From contig DBCO01000027.1 of the NCBI GenBank assembly GCA_002293145.1, forward strand, positions 1-64,000: a DNA stretch of 64,000 bases, written 5' to 3'. The notes below the pieces were generated by a model. The model searched no databases and was not told the origin of the DNA. It worked only from the letters and a program-made list of their open reading frames with translations. The DNA is from Akkermansiaceae bacterium UBA956 (GTDB lineage Bacteria > Verrucomicrobiota > Verrucomicrobiia > Verrucomicrobiales > Akkermansiaceae). The translations under genes and the position numbers were made by a program. Below, piece after piece: positions 42,795-50,613 of this stretch (position 1 is its first letter; every line of letters begins with the position of its first letter).

Positions 42795-43886
42795 TCAAAC
42801 TTGGTTAGGGACTGGAGGCGGCGTGGCGAAGGCGAGTTCGATGACTTTACGATCACGACAGTGATAAAATGCCTCATCGCGGGAGATGAGACCGCTTTTG
42901 AAGAGATCGACGATGGATTGATCAATGGTGCGGTTGCCATCGCGATAGCCAATTTCCATCAGGCCAACAATTTGCTCCATTTTTCGCTCACGGATGCAAG
43001 TGCGCATAGCGTGACTGGCGCATAGCACCTCTGAGGCCAAAACACGACCTTTACCATCGGCCCGCGCGATGAGGCGTTGGGAGACGATTCCTTGGAGCAC
43101 TCCGGATAGCTGCGTGATGACTTGCTGTTGTTGATCGGCGGGGAAGACATCGACGATGCGGTCAATCGTTTGCGGCGCATCAAGAGTGTGGAGCGTGGCA
43201 AGAACGAGATGCCCAGTTTCCGCAGCTGTGAGGGCGATGCGAATGGTCTCAAGATCGCGCAATTCGGAGACGACGATCACATCAGGATCTTGGCGCAGAG
43301 CTTGACGCAGGGCGATGGGGAAAGATTTTGTATCGCTTCCGATCTCGCGTTGCTTGACGAGACAGCTTTTGTGGGGAAACACGAACTCGACGGGATCCTC
43401 CACCGTGATAATCACTCCTGAGCGGATTTCTGAGATGCGCTGCACCATCGCTGCAAGCGTAGTGGTTTTGCCCGATCCCGTGATGCCTGTGACCAAGATC
43501 AAACCACGGCGGAGTTGGCAAAAATTCTCTGCGCTGAGATAATGCCCGAGCGTGGAGAGCTCGGGTATGGCGTCAGGAATGTAACGGAAAGCAGCCTCGC
43601 TGTGTCCACGGACAAGGTGAACATTTCCGCGAAAGCGACCAATCCCTTCCACTTGCAGAGCGTAATCCAACTCCCAGTCCTTTTCCAGCGTAGCGCGTTG
43701 GGATTCTGAGAGAGTTTGCTGGATCAACTCCTCAACCGATTCGCAGTCGAGCAGGAAATCTTCCAGAGGCTGAAGACCCTCGCCCACGCGGGCCGCTGGC
43801 GGAGCGCCTGCGGAAAGATGAAGATCTGAACCACCAAGACTTACAGTCTGTTGGAGATAGGTAACAATGTCGCGTGCTTGGCTCAT
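42795..43886 (-). CDS. PilT/PilU-family twitching ATPase
   Basis: 363-residue hexameric secretion ATPase that would power pilus retraction. It has the N-terminal GGSDLHLSAG motif, Walker A GITGSGKTTT, an Asp box around VIITVEDPVEFVF, Walker B DVIVVSELRD and the His box LVLATLHTLDAPQTIDR with IVDVFP. The AIRNLIRE C-terminal retraction motif of PilT is not seen, so it is closer to PilU-like paralogues. It is 14 bases downstream of a second PilT-like gene; no pilin or PilQ/M/N/O genes are adjacent. Confidence 0.9.
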   Translation of the reverse strand: MSQARDIVTYLQQTVSLGGSDLHLSAGAPPAARVGEGLQPLEDFLLDCESVEELIQQTLSESQRATLEKDWELDYALQVEGIGRFRGNVHLVRGHSEAAFRYIPDAIPELSTLGHYLSAENFCQLRRGLILVTGITGSGKTTTLAAMVQRISEIRSGVIITVEDPVEFVFPHKSCLVKQREIGSDTKSFPIALRQALRQDPDVIVVSELRDLETIRIALTAAETGHLVLATLHTLDAPQTIDRIVDVFPADQQQQVITQLSGVLQGIVSQRLIARADGKGRVLASEVLCASHAMRTCIRERKMEQIVGLMEIGYRDGNRTIDQSIVDLFKSGLISRDEAFYHCRDRKVIELAFATPPPVPNQV

Positions 43887-43900
43887 AAAGGTGAAATTGG

Positions 43901-45037
43901 TTAGGCTATACCGCGCATGGCGCGATCAAAATCTTGGGGGCGGTTTGCGGCACTGCGGGCAATTTCTTGATCGACGAGGCCTTGTTTGACTGCGAAAACG
44001 AGTGAGTGCAAGAATGACATCGTACTCGTAGGATCAGCGGCGCGAGAAACGTGATCAGCGATTTCACCGTGCTTCTGCTCGGCGATCCAGGGACGGGTAG
44101 CCCCTTCGTTTTGTAAATATTCGAAAGCGGGAATCAACCCGCCATGCAGACAGGGGAGCAATTGCTGAGAGATCACACCAATGAGTTGATGGGAGAGCAT
44201 TTCCGAGGTAGCGATGCTGCTTTTATGCGATTCCAAGATGTGCGATAAGCGCTCCAACGTATCGACCACACCAGAGCTGTGCAGTGTGGAAATAACGAGA
44301 TGCCCCGTTTCAGCCGCGCGCAAAGCAATCGCGGCCGTCTCTGAATCGCGAATTTCACCTACCATGATCACATCGGGACTCTGACGCAAGGCCGCTCGCA
44401 GAGCCACCGCAAAGTCCTCGGTATCACGACGCACCTCGCGTTGCGAAAAATAGCTTTGCTGATTCTGAAAAAGATACTCAATGGGATCCTCGATCGTTAC
44501 CACGTGACGCGATTGCGTGAGATTCACCCACTCCAGACAGGAAGCAAGCGTTGTGGATTTCCCTGATCCTGTGGGACCTGTAACGAGCACCAATCCTGCT
44601 CGCCGCTGCATCCATCCACGCAATAAATCGCTGGGCAGATTGAGCGCAGCAAAATTCGGAATCTCACTGCGGATCGGACGGGCAGCTACCGCCAAGCGGC
44701 CGAGCGAATGAAAAAGATTCACGCGGAGCCGCCCAATGCCAGCCAAAACATAGCTAGCATCACAGTCACGGACAATCAGTGGATCCACGGCACAAGCTCG
44801 CCAAATTGCGGCAAGCTGTTCACGCTCCACTGCGGGAAGATCAGTGTGTGCCAATGATCCATCGAGTCGAACGCGCGGGGATTCTCCCTCCATCAAATAC
44901 AGATCGGTAGCCCCCTGAGCGAAGACACCGTGGATCAAATCGTTTAATGCGTGATTCACTCCTTCATTCAAGTGAAATTCATCAGAATAGCAAGCTGAAT
45001 CATTACACAGCGACTGCATCGCATTCAAACGCTCCAT
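43901..45037 (-). CDS. PilT-like ATPase, second copy
   Basis: 378-residue ATPase from the ATG at 45037; upstream non-conserved residues are excluded. It has FAQGATDLYLMEG, Walker A GPTGSGKSTT, VVTIEDPIEYLF, Walker B VIMVGEIRDSETA and the LVISTLHSSGVVDT His box. Its N-terminal PAS-like part differs from the paralogue, so the two are not recent duplicates. Together with the gene downstream it forms a PilT pair, which in other bacteria is split into PilT and PilU. The redoxin gene upstream ends 64 bases away. Confidence 0.88.
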   Translation of the reverse strand: MERLNAMQSLCNDSACYSDEFHLNEGVNHALNDLIHGVFAQGATDLYLMEGESPRVRLDGSLAHTDLPAVEREQLAAIWRACAVDPLIVRDCDASYVLAGIGRLRVNLFHSLGRLAVAARPIRSEIPNFAALNLPSDLLRGWMQRRAGLVLVTGPTGSGKSTTLASCLEWVNLTQSRHVVTIEDPIEYLFQNQQSYFSQREVRRDTEDFAVALRAALRQSPDVIMVGEIRDSETAAIALRAAETGHLVISTLHSSGVVDTLERLSHILESHKSSIATSEMLSHQLIGVISQQLLPCLHGGLIPAFEYLQNEGATRPWIAEQKHGEIADHVSRAADPTSTMSFLHSLVFAVKQGLVDQEIARSAANRPQDFDRAMRGIA

Positions 45038-45101
45038 CACACAGACCAATGATTTTTGACAAAGACCAAAATCAGCTGCGAAAGCCATCGATTACTGAGC
45101 T

Positions 45102-46040
45102 TCAAGCCGAAAACAAGGTTTCCAAATCTGGCAAATCAGCCGCACTTTTCGCTGGCTGCGAAGCGATCACCAGCTTGCCTCGAAATAAAAACACTCCCGG
45201 CATCTGCAATCCATCACCCGCTAAATGCCCCACACCACATCCGCGAAACAGAGCCATCATTCCTCGATACCAGACCCTCGGACCAAACAACTCCCATACC
45301 CCTGCTTTGCCTAAACCAAAAGCCCTATAAAGTTCACAATAAGGATCGGCAATCCGCGCCACCCCCGTGCTATGCCCCAAATACTCCGTTTCACGTCCCG
45401 ACTGCAACATATGCACCAACACAAGGCGCGCACCTTTTTGTTTCGCCTCTGCCTCGATCATTTCCAAGCCACGCAATAACTGCCTCGTAAAAGTGCAACC
45501 AAAGTGACGCAAGAAAACCAACACCACCGTCTGCTCACGCGCTGCATCTTCCAGCGATTCACCGCTCGATAGCACATACTGCCGCGCCGCATCATCTAAC
45601 GAAAGCGCCATTTCGTGCAAGGGCGGCCTGCCCGTTTTTGCCTGCACAGACGCCCACAAAATCATCAAAAACGGCACCAACCAAACCACATCATCCACCA
45701 GCAAAAACACGATGCTTTTTGTAGGCAATATATCGCTCCAACAGACTGCTAGCGCCGCCAGCAGGACCAACAAAATTTTCACCGTGCACAGCAAGACAAT
45801 CCGCCAATGCTGAATTGGATCTCGCGCCGCAAGAAAAAAACTGAGCCCAAAAATCAAATAAAATCCTCCAATCACCCGCATCAACACATCGTGACAAGGC
45901 CCAGGGATTTCCAGCCAAGTATATGCCTCACGCGGACACAGCACCACCCACCCCGCGAACAGAGTGCAATACATTCCAGCAATCGCCAACACTACCCCCA
46001 TCCAGGCGGGCAATCGGCATTTTCCTTTATCGCATCGCAT
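45102..46040 (-). CDS. membrane redoxin (AhpC/TSA, SelL-related)
   Basis: The 312-residue product has a four-helix membrane domain (about 12-145) and a C-terminal thioredoxin-like domain of the AhpC/TSA-2 (PRXL2/SelL-related) type, with VLVFLRHFGCTFTRQLLRGL. In most relatives the active site is CxxC or Ux(C/U); here it is CTFT, so the second residue is Thr and only one redox Cys remains. DPYCELYRAFGLGKAGVW in the C-terminal part is typical. I chose the ATG at 46040; the upstream in-frame codon is TTG. It could reduce membrane or extracytoplasmic thiols. Confidence 0.8.
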   Translation of the reverse strand: MRCDKGKCRLPAWMGVVLAIAGMYCTLFAGWVVLCPREAYTWLEIPGPCHDVLMRVIGGFYLIFGLSFFLAARDPIQHWRIVLLCTVKILLVLLAALAVCWSDILPTKSIVFLLVDDVVWLVPFLMILWASVQAKTGRPPLHEMALSLDDAARQYVLSSGESLEDAAREQTVVLVFLRHFGCTFTRQLLRGLEMIEAEAKQKGARLVLVHMLQSGRETEYLGHSTGVARIADPYCELYRAFGLGKAGVWELFGPRVWYRGMMALFRGCGVGHLAGDGLQMPGVFLFRGKLVIASQPAKSAADLPDLETLFSA

Positions 46041-46115
46041 AGATACGCACTCTAGCGCAGATTCCGATTTCCGCAAGCCCCCGCAGCAACTAGTTAACTC
46101 TAACTGTGAATCAAC

Positions 46116-46496
46116 TCACGGAATGTGCGTGCGCATAGCTACCGCTGCATCCACAGCTTCCACAAATCCTGCGCCACACGGCAACAGAATCGTCTTACCT
46201 TTGGGTCAAACTTTCCCACCAGCATCCACTGCGGAACCTTCGACGACGTGAAGTAAAATAAATCGCCCCGCTTTGGCATGAACGATCTGTGTTTTACGTT
46301 CCAAGGTAAACTTTTCGACGACAAAAAAAATACAATTTGCCAATACAAATCCCGCATTGCACTCGATCTGCGGTTCGATGTCGCGAAAATCAATACTCGC
46401 CATAGATTTCTCCACATGCAACTCGCGCGGCTTCCCATCGAGCCCGACGCGATTCCAATCAAACACCCGATACGTCGTGTCTGAGTTTTGCAGAAT
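46116..46496 (-). pseudogene. manA: mannose-6-phosphate isomerase 3' remnant
   Basis: The minus-strand text reads QNSDTTYRVFDWNRVGLDGK then PRELHVEKSMASIDF, the conserved ManA region, then continues through EKFTLERKTQIVHA to VEGSAVDAGGKV, an in-frame TGA (46206-46208), then PKGKTILLPCGAGFVEAVDA and AVAMRTHIP before TGA (46116-46118). The N-terminal half of the gene is missing: an in-frame TGA precedes ILQNSD. One internal stop and 5' truncation make this a pseudogene of an enzyme that would convert mannose and fructose 6-phosphates. Confidence 0.85.
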
Positions 46497-46706
46497 TCAC
46501 ACAATCAATAAGCCCGCTCCATAGGCAGACCTTCAGACACATCACTGAAATGCCCCAGAGCTTGCATGAATGAAAAAAATCCATCACCAAAAAATCGTTG
46601 CCAAAAAAAACTCAGCGCATTCGCGAACGTAGCGTTTGATCCCTCCTCATGCTCACATCAAAATGCCACCTTGCATCTTTGGCAATTGCTACGATACTTT
46701 CAAACG

Positions 46707-47579
46707 ATGCCGACAAGAACTGAGCCGCCTCCAGAGACCGAGACCGAAGCTTCACCTTGGGTAGAAGTCGCGGAATTTGATTCGCTCGCTCAAGCCTATG
46801 ATCACGGCTTGGTCATCCTAGCCATGGGTGAAGCCTGCAAAGTGGAACGAGACACAGAGCGCGGTACCTTTGCCTTGCAAGCAGAACCTCAGCCCGCGCC
46901 AAAAATCGAACGCGAGCTCGCCGCGTATGCAGATGAACTCTCCGCACCGGCTTCCGCCCGGCCCTTTGCCGACTGGGCTCCTCACGATGCAGGCTGGCCA
47001 TGGATTTACACCTGGATCGCCGCATTACTCGGCTCATTTTACATGCAAGTTCAACACCCCACATGGAGCGATTGGGGAGCATCCTCCGCCATACCCTTGT
47101 TCCGCGATTTACAGTGGTGGCGCCCATTCACCGCATTATTTCTTCATGCCGACCTCATTCACCTTGGCGGAAATTTGCTCTTTGGCGTATTTTTTACCTA
47201 CTTTGTCGGCAGGAGCATAGGCGCAGGACGAGGATGGCCACTGATCATTCTCTGTGGAGCCGCGGGCAATGCACTCACCGATTGGATTCATTACCCCGAC
47301 GCATTCATTTCCATCGGAGCCTCCACCGCCGTCTTTGCTGCATTAGGCATACTTTCCGGTTCTGGTGTCGCCGAATGCTGGCATAAACGTCCCAAGCTCC
47401 CACTCGCCCGAGTTTTTGCTCCCCTGCTCGCAGGTTTTGTCTTACTCGGAATGCTCGGCAGCAGCAATGACCCACGCACCGATGTCCTCGGTCATGCCTG
47501 CGGATTCTTTCTAGGTACTATAGCTGGCGCCATCAGCGGATTTTATCAACACGCTTCAGCACCCGCAGCCGCGCCTTGA
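46707..47579 (+). CDS. rhomboid family intramembrane serine protease
   Basis: The 290-residue product has an N-terminal soluble domain (about 1-95) and six transmembrane helices. The catalytic Ser is in SIGASTAVFAALG (GxSx pattern) and the His in LGHACGFFLG; LHADLIHLGGNLLFG contains the conserved His and Asn of helix 2. I chose the ATG at 46707 (MPTRTEPPPE), since the upstream frame carries no family features. It would cleave membrane substrates. The psd gene follows and may overlap its stop. Confidence 0.88.
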   Translation: MPTRTEPPPETETEASPWVEVAEFDSLAQAYDHGLVILAMGEACKVERDTERGTFALQAEPQPAPKIERELAAYADELSAPASARPFADWAPHDAGWPWIYTWIAALLGSFYMQVQHPTWSDWGASSAIPLFRDLQWWRPFTALFLHADLIHLGGNLLFGVFFTYFVGRSIGAGRGWPLIILCGAAGNALTDWIHYPDAFISIGASTAVFAALGILSGSGVAECWHKRPKLPLARVFAPLLAGFVLLGMLGSSNDPRTDVLGHACGFFLGTIAGAISGFYQHASAPAAAP

Positions 47580-47638
47580 AAAAAGCAACTTGCACCTTTT
47601 TTCTTTTCCATCCCGCACTTTTGCCCGAAGCTTCCGCC

Positions 47639-48535
47639 GTGTCCGACATTCACTTCTTCAACAGCCTCACCGGGCAAATGGAAAAAGAAAACGTCTATGG
47701 TGAAGCGTTTCTGCGCTACGCCTACGGCAATCCATTAGGAAAAATCGCACTGCACAGCTTCATCAAACGCCCCGCCTTCTCACAATGGTATGGCTGGCGC
47801 ATGAACCAGTCGGCATCAAGAAGCAAAATCGCCCCATTTCTCGAACAATACGACCTCGATGCGTCAGAATTCGCCGATCCCATCGACTCTTACCGCACGT
47901 TCAACGAGTTCTTCTACCGCAAGCTAAAACCCAGCGCCCGCCCGATCGATCCTCAGCCTGATCGCGCAGTCTTGCCCGCCGATGGCCGACACCTCGCCTT
48001 TGCCGATGCCTCAAAAATCAACACTGTCTTCGTCAAAGGCCAACGCTTCGACATCGCCGGCTTGCTCAGCGATGACAAACTCGCCACCCGCTATCAATCT
48101 GGCTCGCTGATCCTCTCACGTCTCTGCCCCGTGGACTACCACCGCTTTCACTTCCCCGTTGCCGGAAAAGCCTCCGCCACACGCGTCATCAATGGCCCCC
48201 TCTTCTCCGTTTCCCCGATCGCGCTTCGCCAAAATCTCAGCTACTTCTGGCAAAACAAACGCACCATCTGTGAAATCCAAACGCCTGATTGCGGCACCGT
48301 AATCATGCTCGAAATCGGCGCCACTTGCGTCGGCTCCATACTCCAGACCTACCCCGCAAACTCGACCATCGAAAAAGGCCAAGAAAAAGGTTACTTCGCC
48401 TTTGGTGGTTCCTCGACCATCCTCCTCTTCGAACCTGGAGCCATCACCCTGCCCCAAAATTTCATTGATCGCAGCAATCAAGGTATTGAAACCTACGCCC
48501 GCATGGGAAGTTCCATGGCCAAAATTAGCACCTAA
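47639..48535 (+). CDS. psd: phosphatidylserine decarboxylase
   Basis: Pyruvoyl enzyme (298 residues from the GTG at 47639) making phosphatidylethanolamine. Recognisable are FFNSLTGQMEKENVYGEAFL, LPADGRHLAF, VDYHRFHFPVAGKA with the catalytic His, and FGGSSTILLF with the Ser that becomes the pyruvoyl group. The open frame extends to a TTG at 47576, overlapping the rhomboid stop; I prefer the GTG because homologs begin near this point. The gene pair may be co-transcribed. Confidence 0.92.
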   Translation: MSDIHFFNSLTGQMEKENVYGEAFLRYAYGNPLGKIALHSFIKRPAFSQWYGWRMNQSASRSKIAPFLEQYDLDASEFADPIDSYRTFNEFFYRKLKPSARPIDPQPDRAVLPADGRHLAFADASKINTVFVKGQRFDIAGLLSDDKLATRYQSGSLILSRLCPVDYHRFHFPVAGKASATRVINGPLFSVSPIALRQNLSYFWQNKRTICEIQTPDCGTVIMLEIGATCVGSILQTYPANSTIEKGQEKGYFAFGGSSTILLFEPGAITLPQNFIDRSNQGIETYARMGSSMAKIST

Positions 48536-48547
48536 TCGAACTTTTTT

Positions 48548-48572
48548 CGCGCAGAGACGCAAAGACGCAGAG
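48548..48572. repeat. degenerate GCAGAGAC repeat, copy 2
   Basis: CGCGCAGAGACGCAAAGACG followed by CAGAG shows three imperfect 8-base units and is nearly the same as the copy at 27056. Confidence 0.75.
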
Positions 48573-48700
48573 GTTTGAATTTATGAGAGTCGTGGTGTGT
48601 TTGAACAGATGAGTTCACTAGGTGATTAGAGCCATTTTTAACAGAATTTACAGAATTCGTAAAAATCTCGAACAAAATGACCTCAGTGACTCAAAAAAAC

Positions 48701-48733
48701 TTCGCGCCTTAGCGTCTTTGCGCACTTTGCGTT
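48701..48733. repeat. degenerate repeat, opposite orientation
   Basis: TTCGCGCCTTAGCGTCTTTG followed by CGCACTTTGCG is the reverse-complement variant (CGCAAAGTGCGCAAAGACGC read on the minus strand), again with 8-base spacing of GC-rich steps. Confidence 0.7.
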
Positions 48734-48923
48734 TAATCTTCCTGCATTTCCCCCCGAAAAAACTTACCTCTCCCCCCGCTTTTTGCTTGCCAAACCGCCA
48801 GCAGCCCCTATTTTCACCACCCCTTCTTGTGCTGCGAATCAACCATGAAATGTCGGAGGGACCCGAGCGGCAGATATTTCAAAAGCGCCCTTTCTGCTTT
48901 AAGATTGGACCAAACTAACCATT

Positions 48924-49607
48924 ATGATTAACGAACTCATCACAGAAATGGTGGACGCTGGCGTTCACTACGGTCACCAAACGAAAAAATGGAATCCCAA
49001 AATGAAGCCTTATCTCCTCAAAGATAAGAGCGGGATTTACATCATCAACCTCGACAAAACAGTCAAGTGCCTTGACAAAGCTTCCGACTTCCTCGCGGGC
49101 GTAGCAGGCAAAGGCAAAAAGATCCTTTTCGTCGGTTGCAAACGCCAAGCTCAAGAAGCTGTGCGTGAAGCCGCAGAAGCTACCAACCAAAACTACGTCA
49201 ACCATCGTTGGCTCGGTGGTATGCTCACCAACATGGCCACCGTTCGCAAGAGCGTGGAGCGTCTCAAGTATCTCGAAAACATCGAGAAACAACCTGAGTT
49301 CAAAGCCATGTCCAAAAAAGAACTCGCAGCCCTCGGCCGCGAGCGTGAAAAACTTCTGCGTAACCTGCGCGGTATCCGCAATCTGGAAAAAGCACCTGAC
49401 GCCATCGTCATCGTTGACTCCGCTCGTGAGTCGATCGCCGTGGCCGAAGCTCGTCGCTTGAAAATCCCCATCGTTGCCATCGTTGACACCAACGCTGACC
49501 CATCGAAAGTGGAATACCCGATCCCAGGAAACGATGACGCGATCCGCTCGATCCGCATCATCCTGCAAAACTTGGTTGACGCCATCGTCGTCGCCTCGAA
49601 GGCCTAA
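48924..49607 (+). CDS. rpsB: 30S ribosomal protein S2
   Basis: S2 (227 residues) is a small-subunit protein located at the base of the 30S head. It begins MINELITEMVDAGVHYGHQT and has the usual KMKPYLL, GIYIINLDKTV, KKILFVGCKRQAQEAVRE, RWLGGMLTNMATVRKS and PIVAIVDTNADPSKVEYPIPGNDDA segments. The E. coli protein is 241 residues. The gene is followed by a hairpin and tsf, the usual rpsB-tsf order. Confidence 0.98.
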   Translation: MINELITEMVDAGVHYGHQTKKWNPKMKPYLLKDKSGIYIINLDKTVKCLDKASDFLAGVAGKGKKILFVGCKRQAQEAVREAAEATNQNYVNHRWLGGMLTNMATVRKSVERLKYLENIEKQPEFKAMSKKELAALGREREKLLRNLRGIRNLEKAPDAIVIVDSARESIAVAEARRLKIPIVAIVDTNADPSKVEYPIPGNDDAIRSIRIILQNLVDAIVVASKA

Positions 49608-49621
49608 TCCTTAATCCCTTC

Positions 49622-49657
49622 GGGCGGCCTGAGCATCTCAGCGCCGCCCTTTTTTTT
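49622..49657 (+). terminator. attenuator-like hairpin between rpsB and tsf
   Basis: GGGCGGC (49622-49628) pairs with GCCGCCC (49643-49649), followed by eight T. It lies between the rpsB stop and the tsf start (25 bases before the ATG), so tsf expression would depend on read-through or its own promoter. Confidence 0.88.
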
Positions 49658-49681
49658 CCCACTATTACACTACACACATTT

Positions 49682-50548
49682 ATGATTACTGCTGCTACTG
49701 TTAAAGAACTCCGCGACAAAACCAACGCGGGCATGATGGACTGCAAACGCGCGCTCGAAGAAACCAATGGCGACATCGATGCCGCCATCACCTTGCTGCG
49801 CGAAAAAGGCATTGCCAAAGCTGCCAAAAAAGCTGACCGCGAAGCCAACGAAGGCACCATCACCGCACGCATCTCTGCTTGCGGCAAATCCGGCCTCTTG
49901 CTCGAAGTCAACTGCGAGACCGACTTCGTTTCCAAGAACGATAACTTCCAAGGATTCGTTGGCGGCATCGCTGACGCCCTGATCGCCTCCACCGCTGCTG
50001 ACCTTGCTGCTGCCAATGCAATCGTAAGCAACGGCCTCTCCGTCGAAGACACCATCAAAGCAAAAATCACCGAGATCGGCGAAAACTTGCTGTTCCGCAA
50101 GTACGTCCGCTTTGAAGCACAAGGCGAAGGCGCCATCGCTTCCTACATCCACATGGGTGGCAAAGTCGGCGTTCTCGTTGAAGTCGGCGCCACCAATGCC
50201 GCAACCGCTGCGACCGAAGGTTTTCGCGATCTGATCAAGGACATCACCCTTCACATCGCCGCTCTCAATCCCCGTGGCCTCGCTCGCGAGGACATCGCTG
50301 AGGAACTCATCGAAGCAGAAAAATCCATCTTCCGCGCCCAGTTGCTCGAAGAAGGCAAAGCAGAAGCGATGCTCGAAAACATCCTTGTCGGCAAAATGAA
50401 GCGCTTCTACGCCGAAAATTGCTTGCTTGAGCAAGGATTCGTCAAAGACCCCAGCGTAACCGTCAAGTCGCTGCTCGAAGCCAAAGGCAAAGAACTCGGC
50501 GACACCCTCACCCTGCGCCGCTACGTGCGCTTCGGCCTCGGCGAATAA
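49682..50548 (+). CDS. tsf: elongation factor Ts
   Basis: EF-Ts (288 residues) exchanges GDP for GTP on EF-Tu. It starts MITAATVKELRDKTNAGMMD followed by CKRALEET, the family signature, then GIAKAAKKADREANEGTI and LLEVNCETDFVSKNDNF, where the TDFV motif contacts EF-Tu. The rest is the coiled-coil core with VGVLVEVGATNA and the C-terminal module ending in LRRYVRFGLGE. Downstream is a bidirectional terminator. Confidence 0.97.
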   Translation: MITAATVKELRDKTNAGMMDCKRALEETNGDIDAAITLLREKGIAKAAKKADREANEGTITARISACGKSGLLLEVNCETDFVSKNDNFQGFVGGIADALIASTAADLAAANAIVSNGLSVEDTIKAKITEIGENLLFRKYVRFEAQGEGAIASYIHMGGKVGVLVEVGATNAATAATEGFRDLIKDITLHIAALNPRGLAREDIAEELIEAEKSIFRAQLLEEGKAEAMLENILVGKMKRFYAENCLLEQGFVKDPSVTVKSLLEAKGKELGDTLTLRRYVRFGLGE

Positions 50549-50570
50549 TTTTTTCGCAGACCATTCAAAA

Positions 50571-50601
50571 AACGCTCACCGCATCCCGGTGGGCGTTTTT
50601 T
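50571..50601. terminator. bidirectional terminator between tsf and hrpA
   Basis: AACGCTCACCG (50571-50581) pairs with CGGTGGGCGTT (50587-50597) with one wobble, flanked by A-rich and T-rich runs. It serves the convergent tsf (plus) and hrpA (minus) genes. Confidence 0.9.
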
Positions 50602-50613
50602 GTGTCCCAAAAA

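Larger units (their letters stand above)
48536..48923. other. intergenic region with GCAGAGAC repeats
   Basis: No gene is seen between psd and rpsB. Positions 48548-48572 and 48701-48733 hold the degenerate repeat in both orientations. The last 70 bases probably contain the rpsB promoter, but no clear -10/-35 pair is evident. Confidence 0.55.

Noticed and set aside
46139..46504. 121-codon minus-strand frame over the manA remnant
   Set aside because: It runs in a different frame from the recognisable ManA text and its composition (Arg, Ser, Cys) is not that of a known protein.
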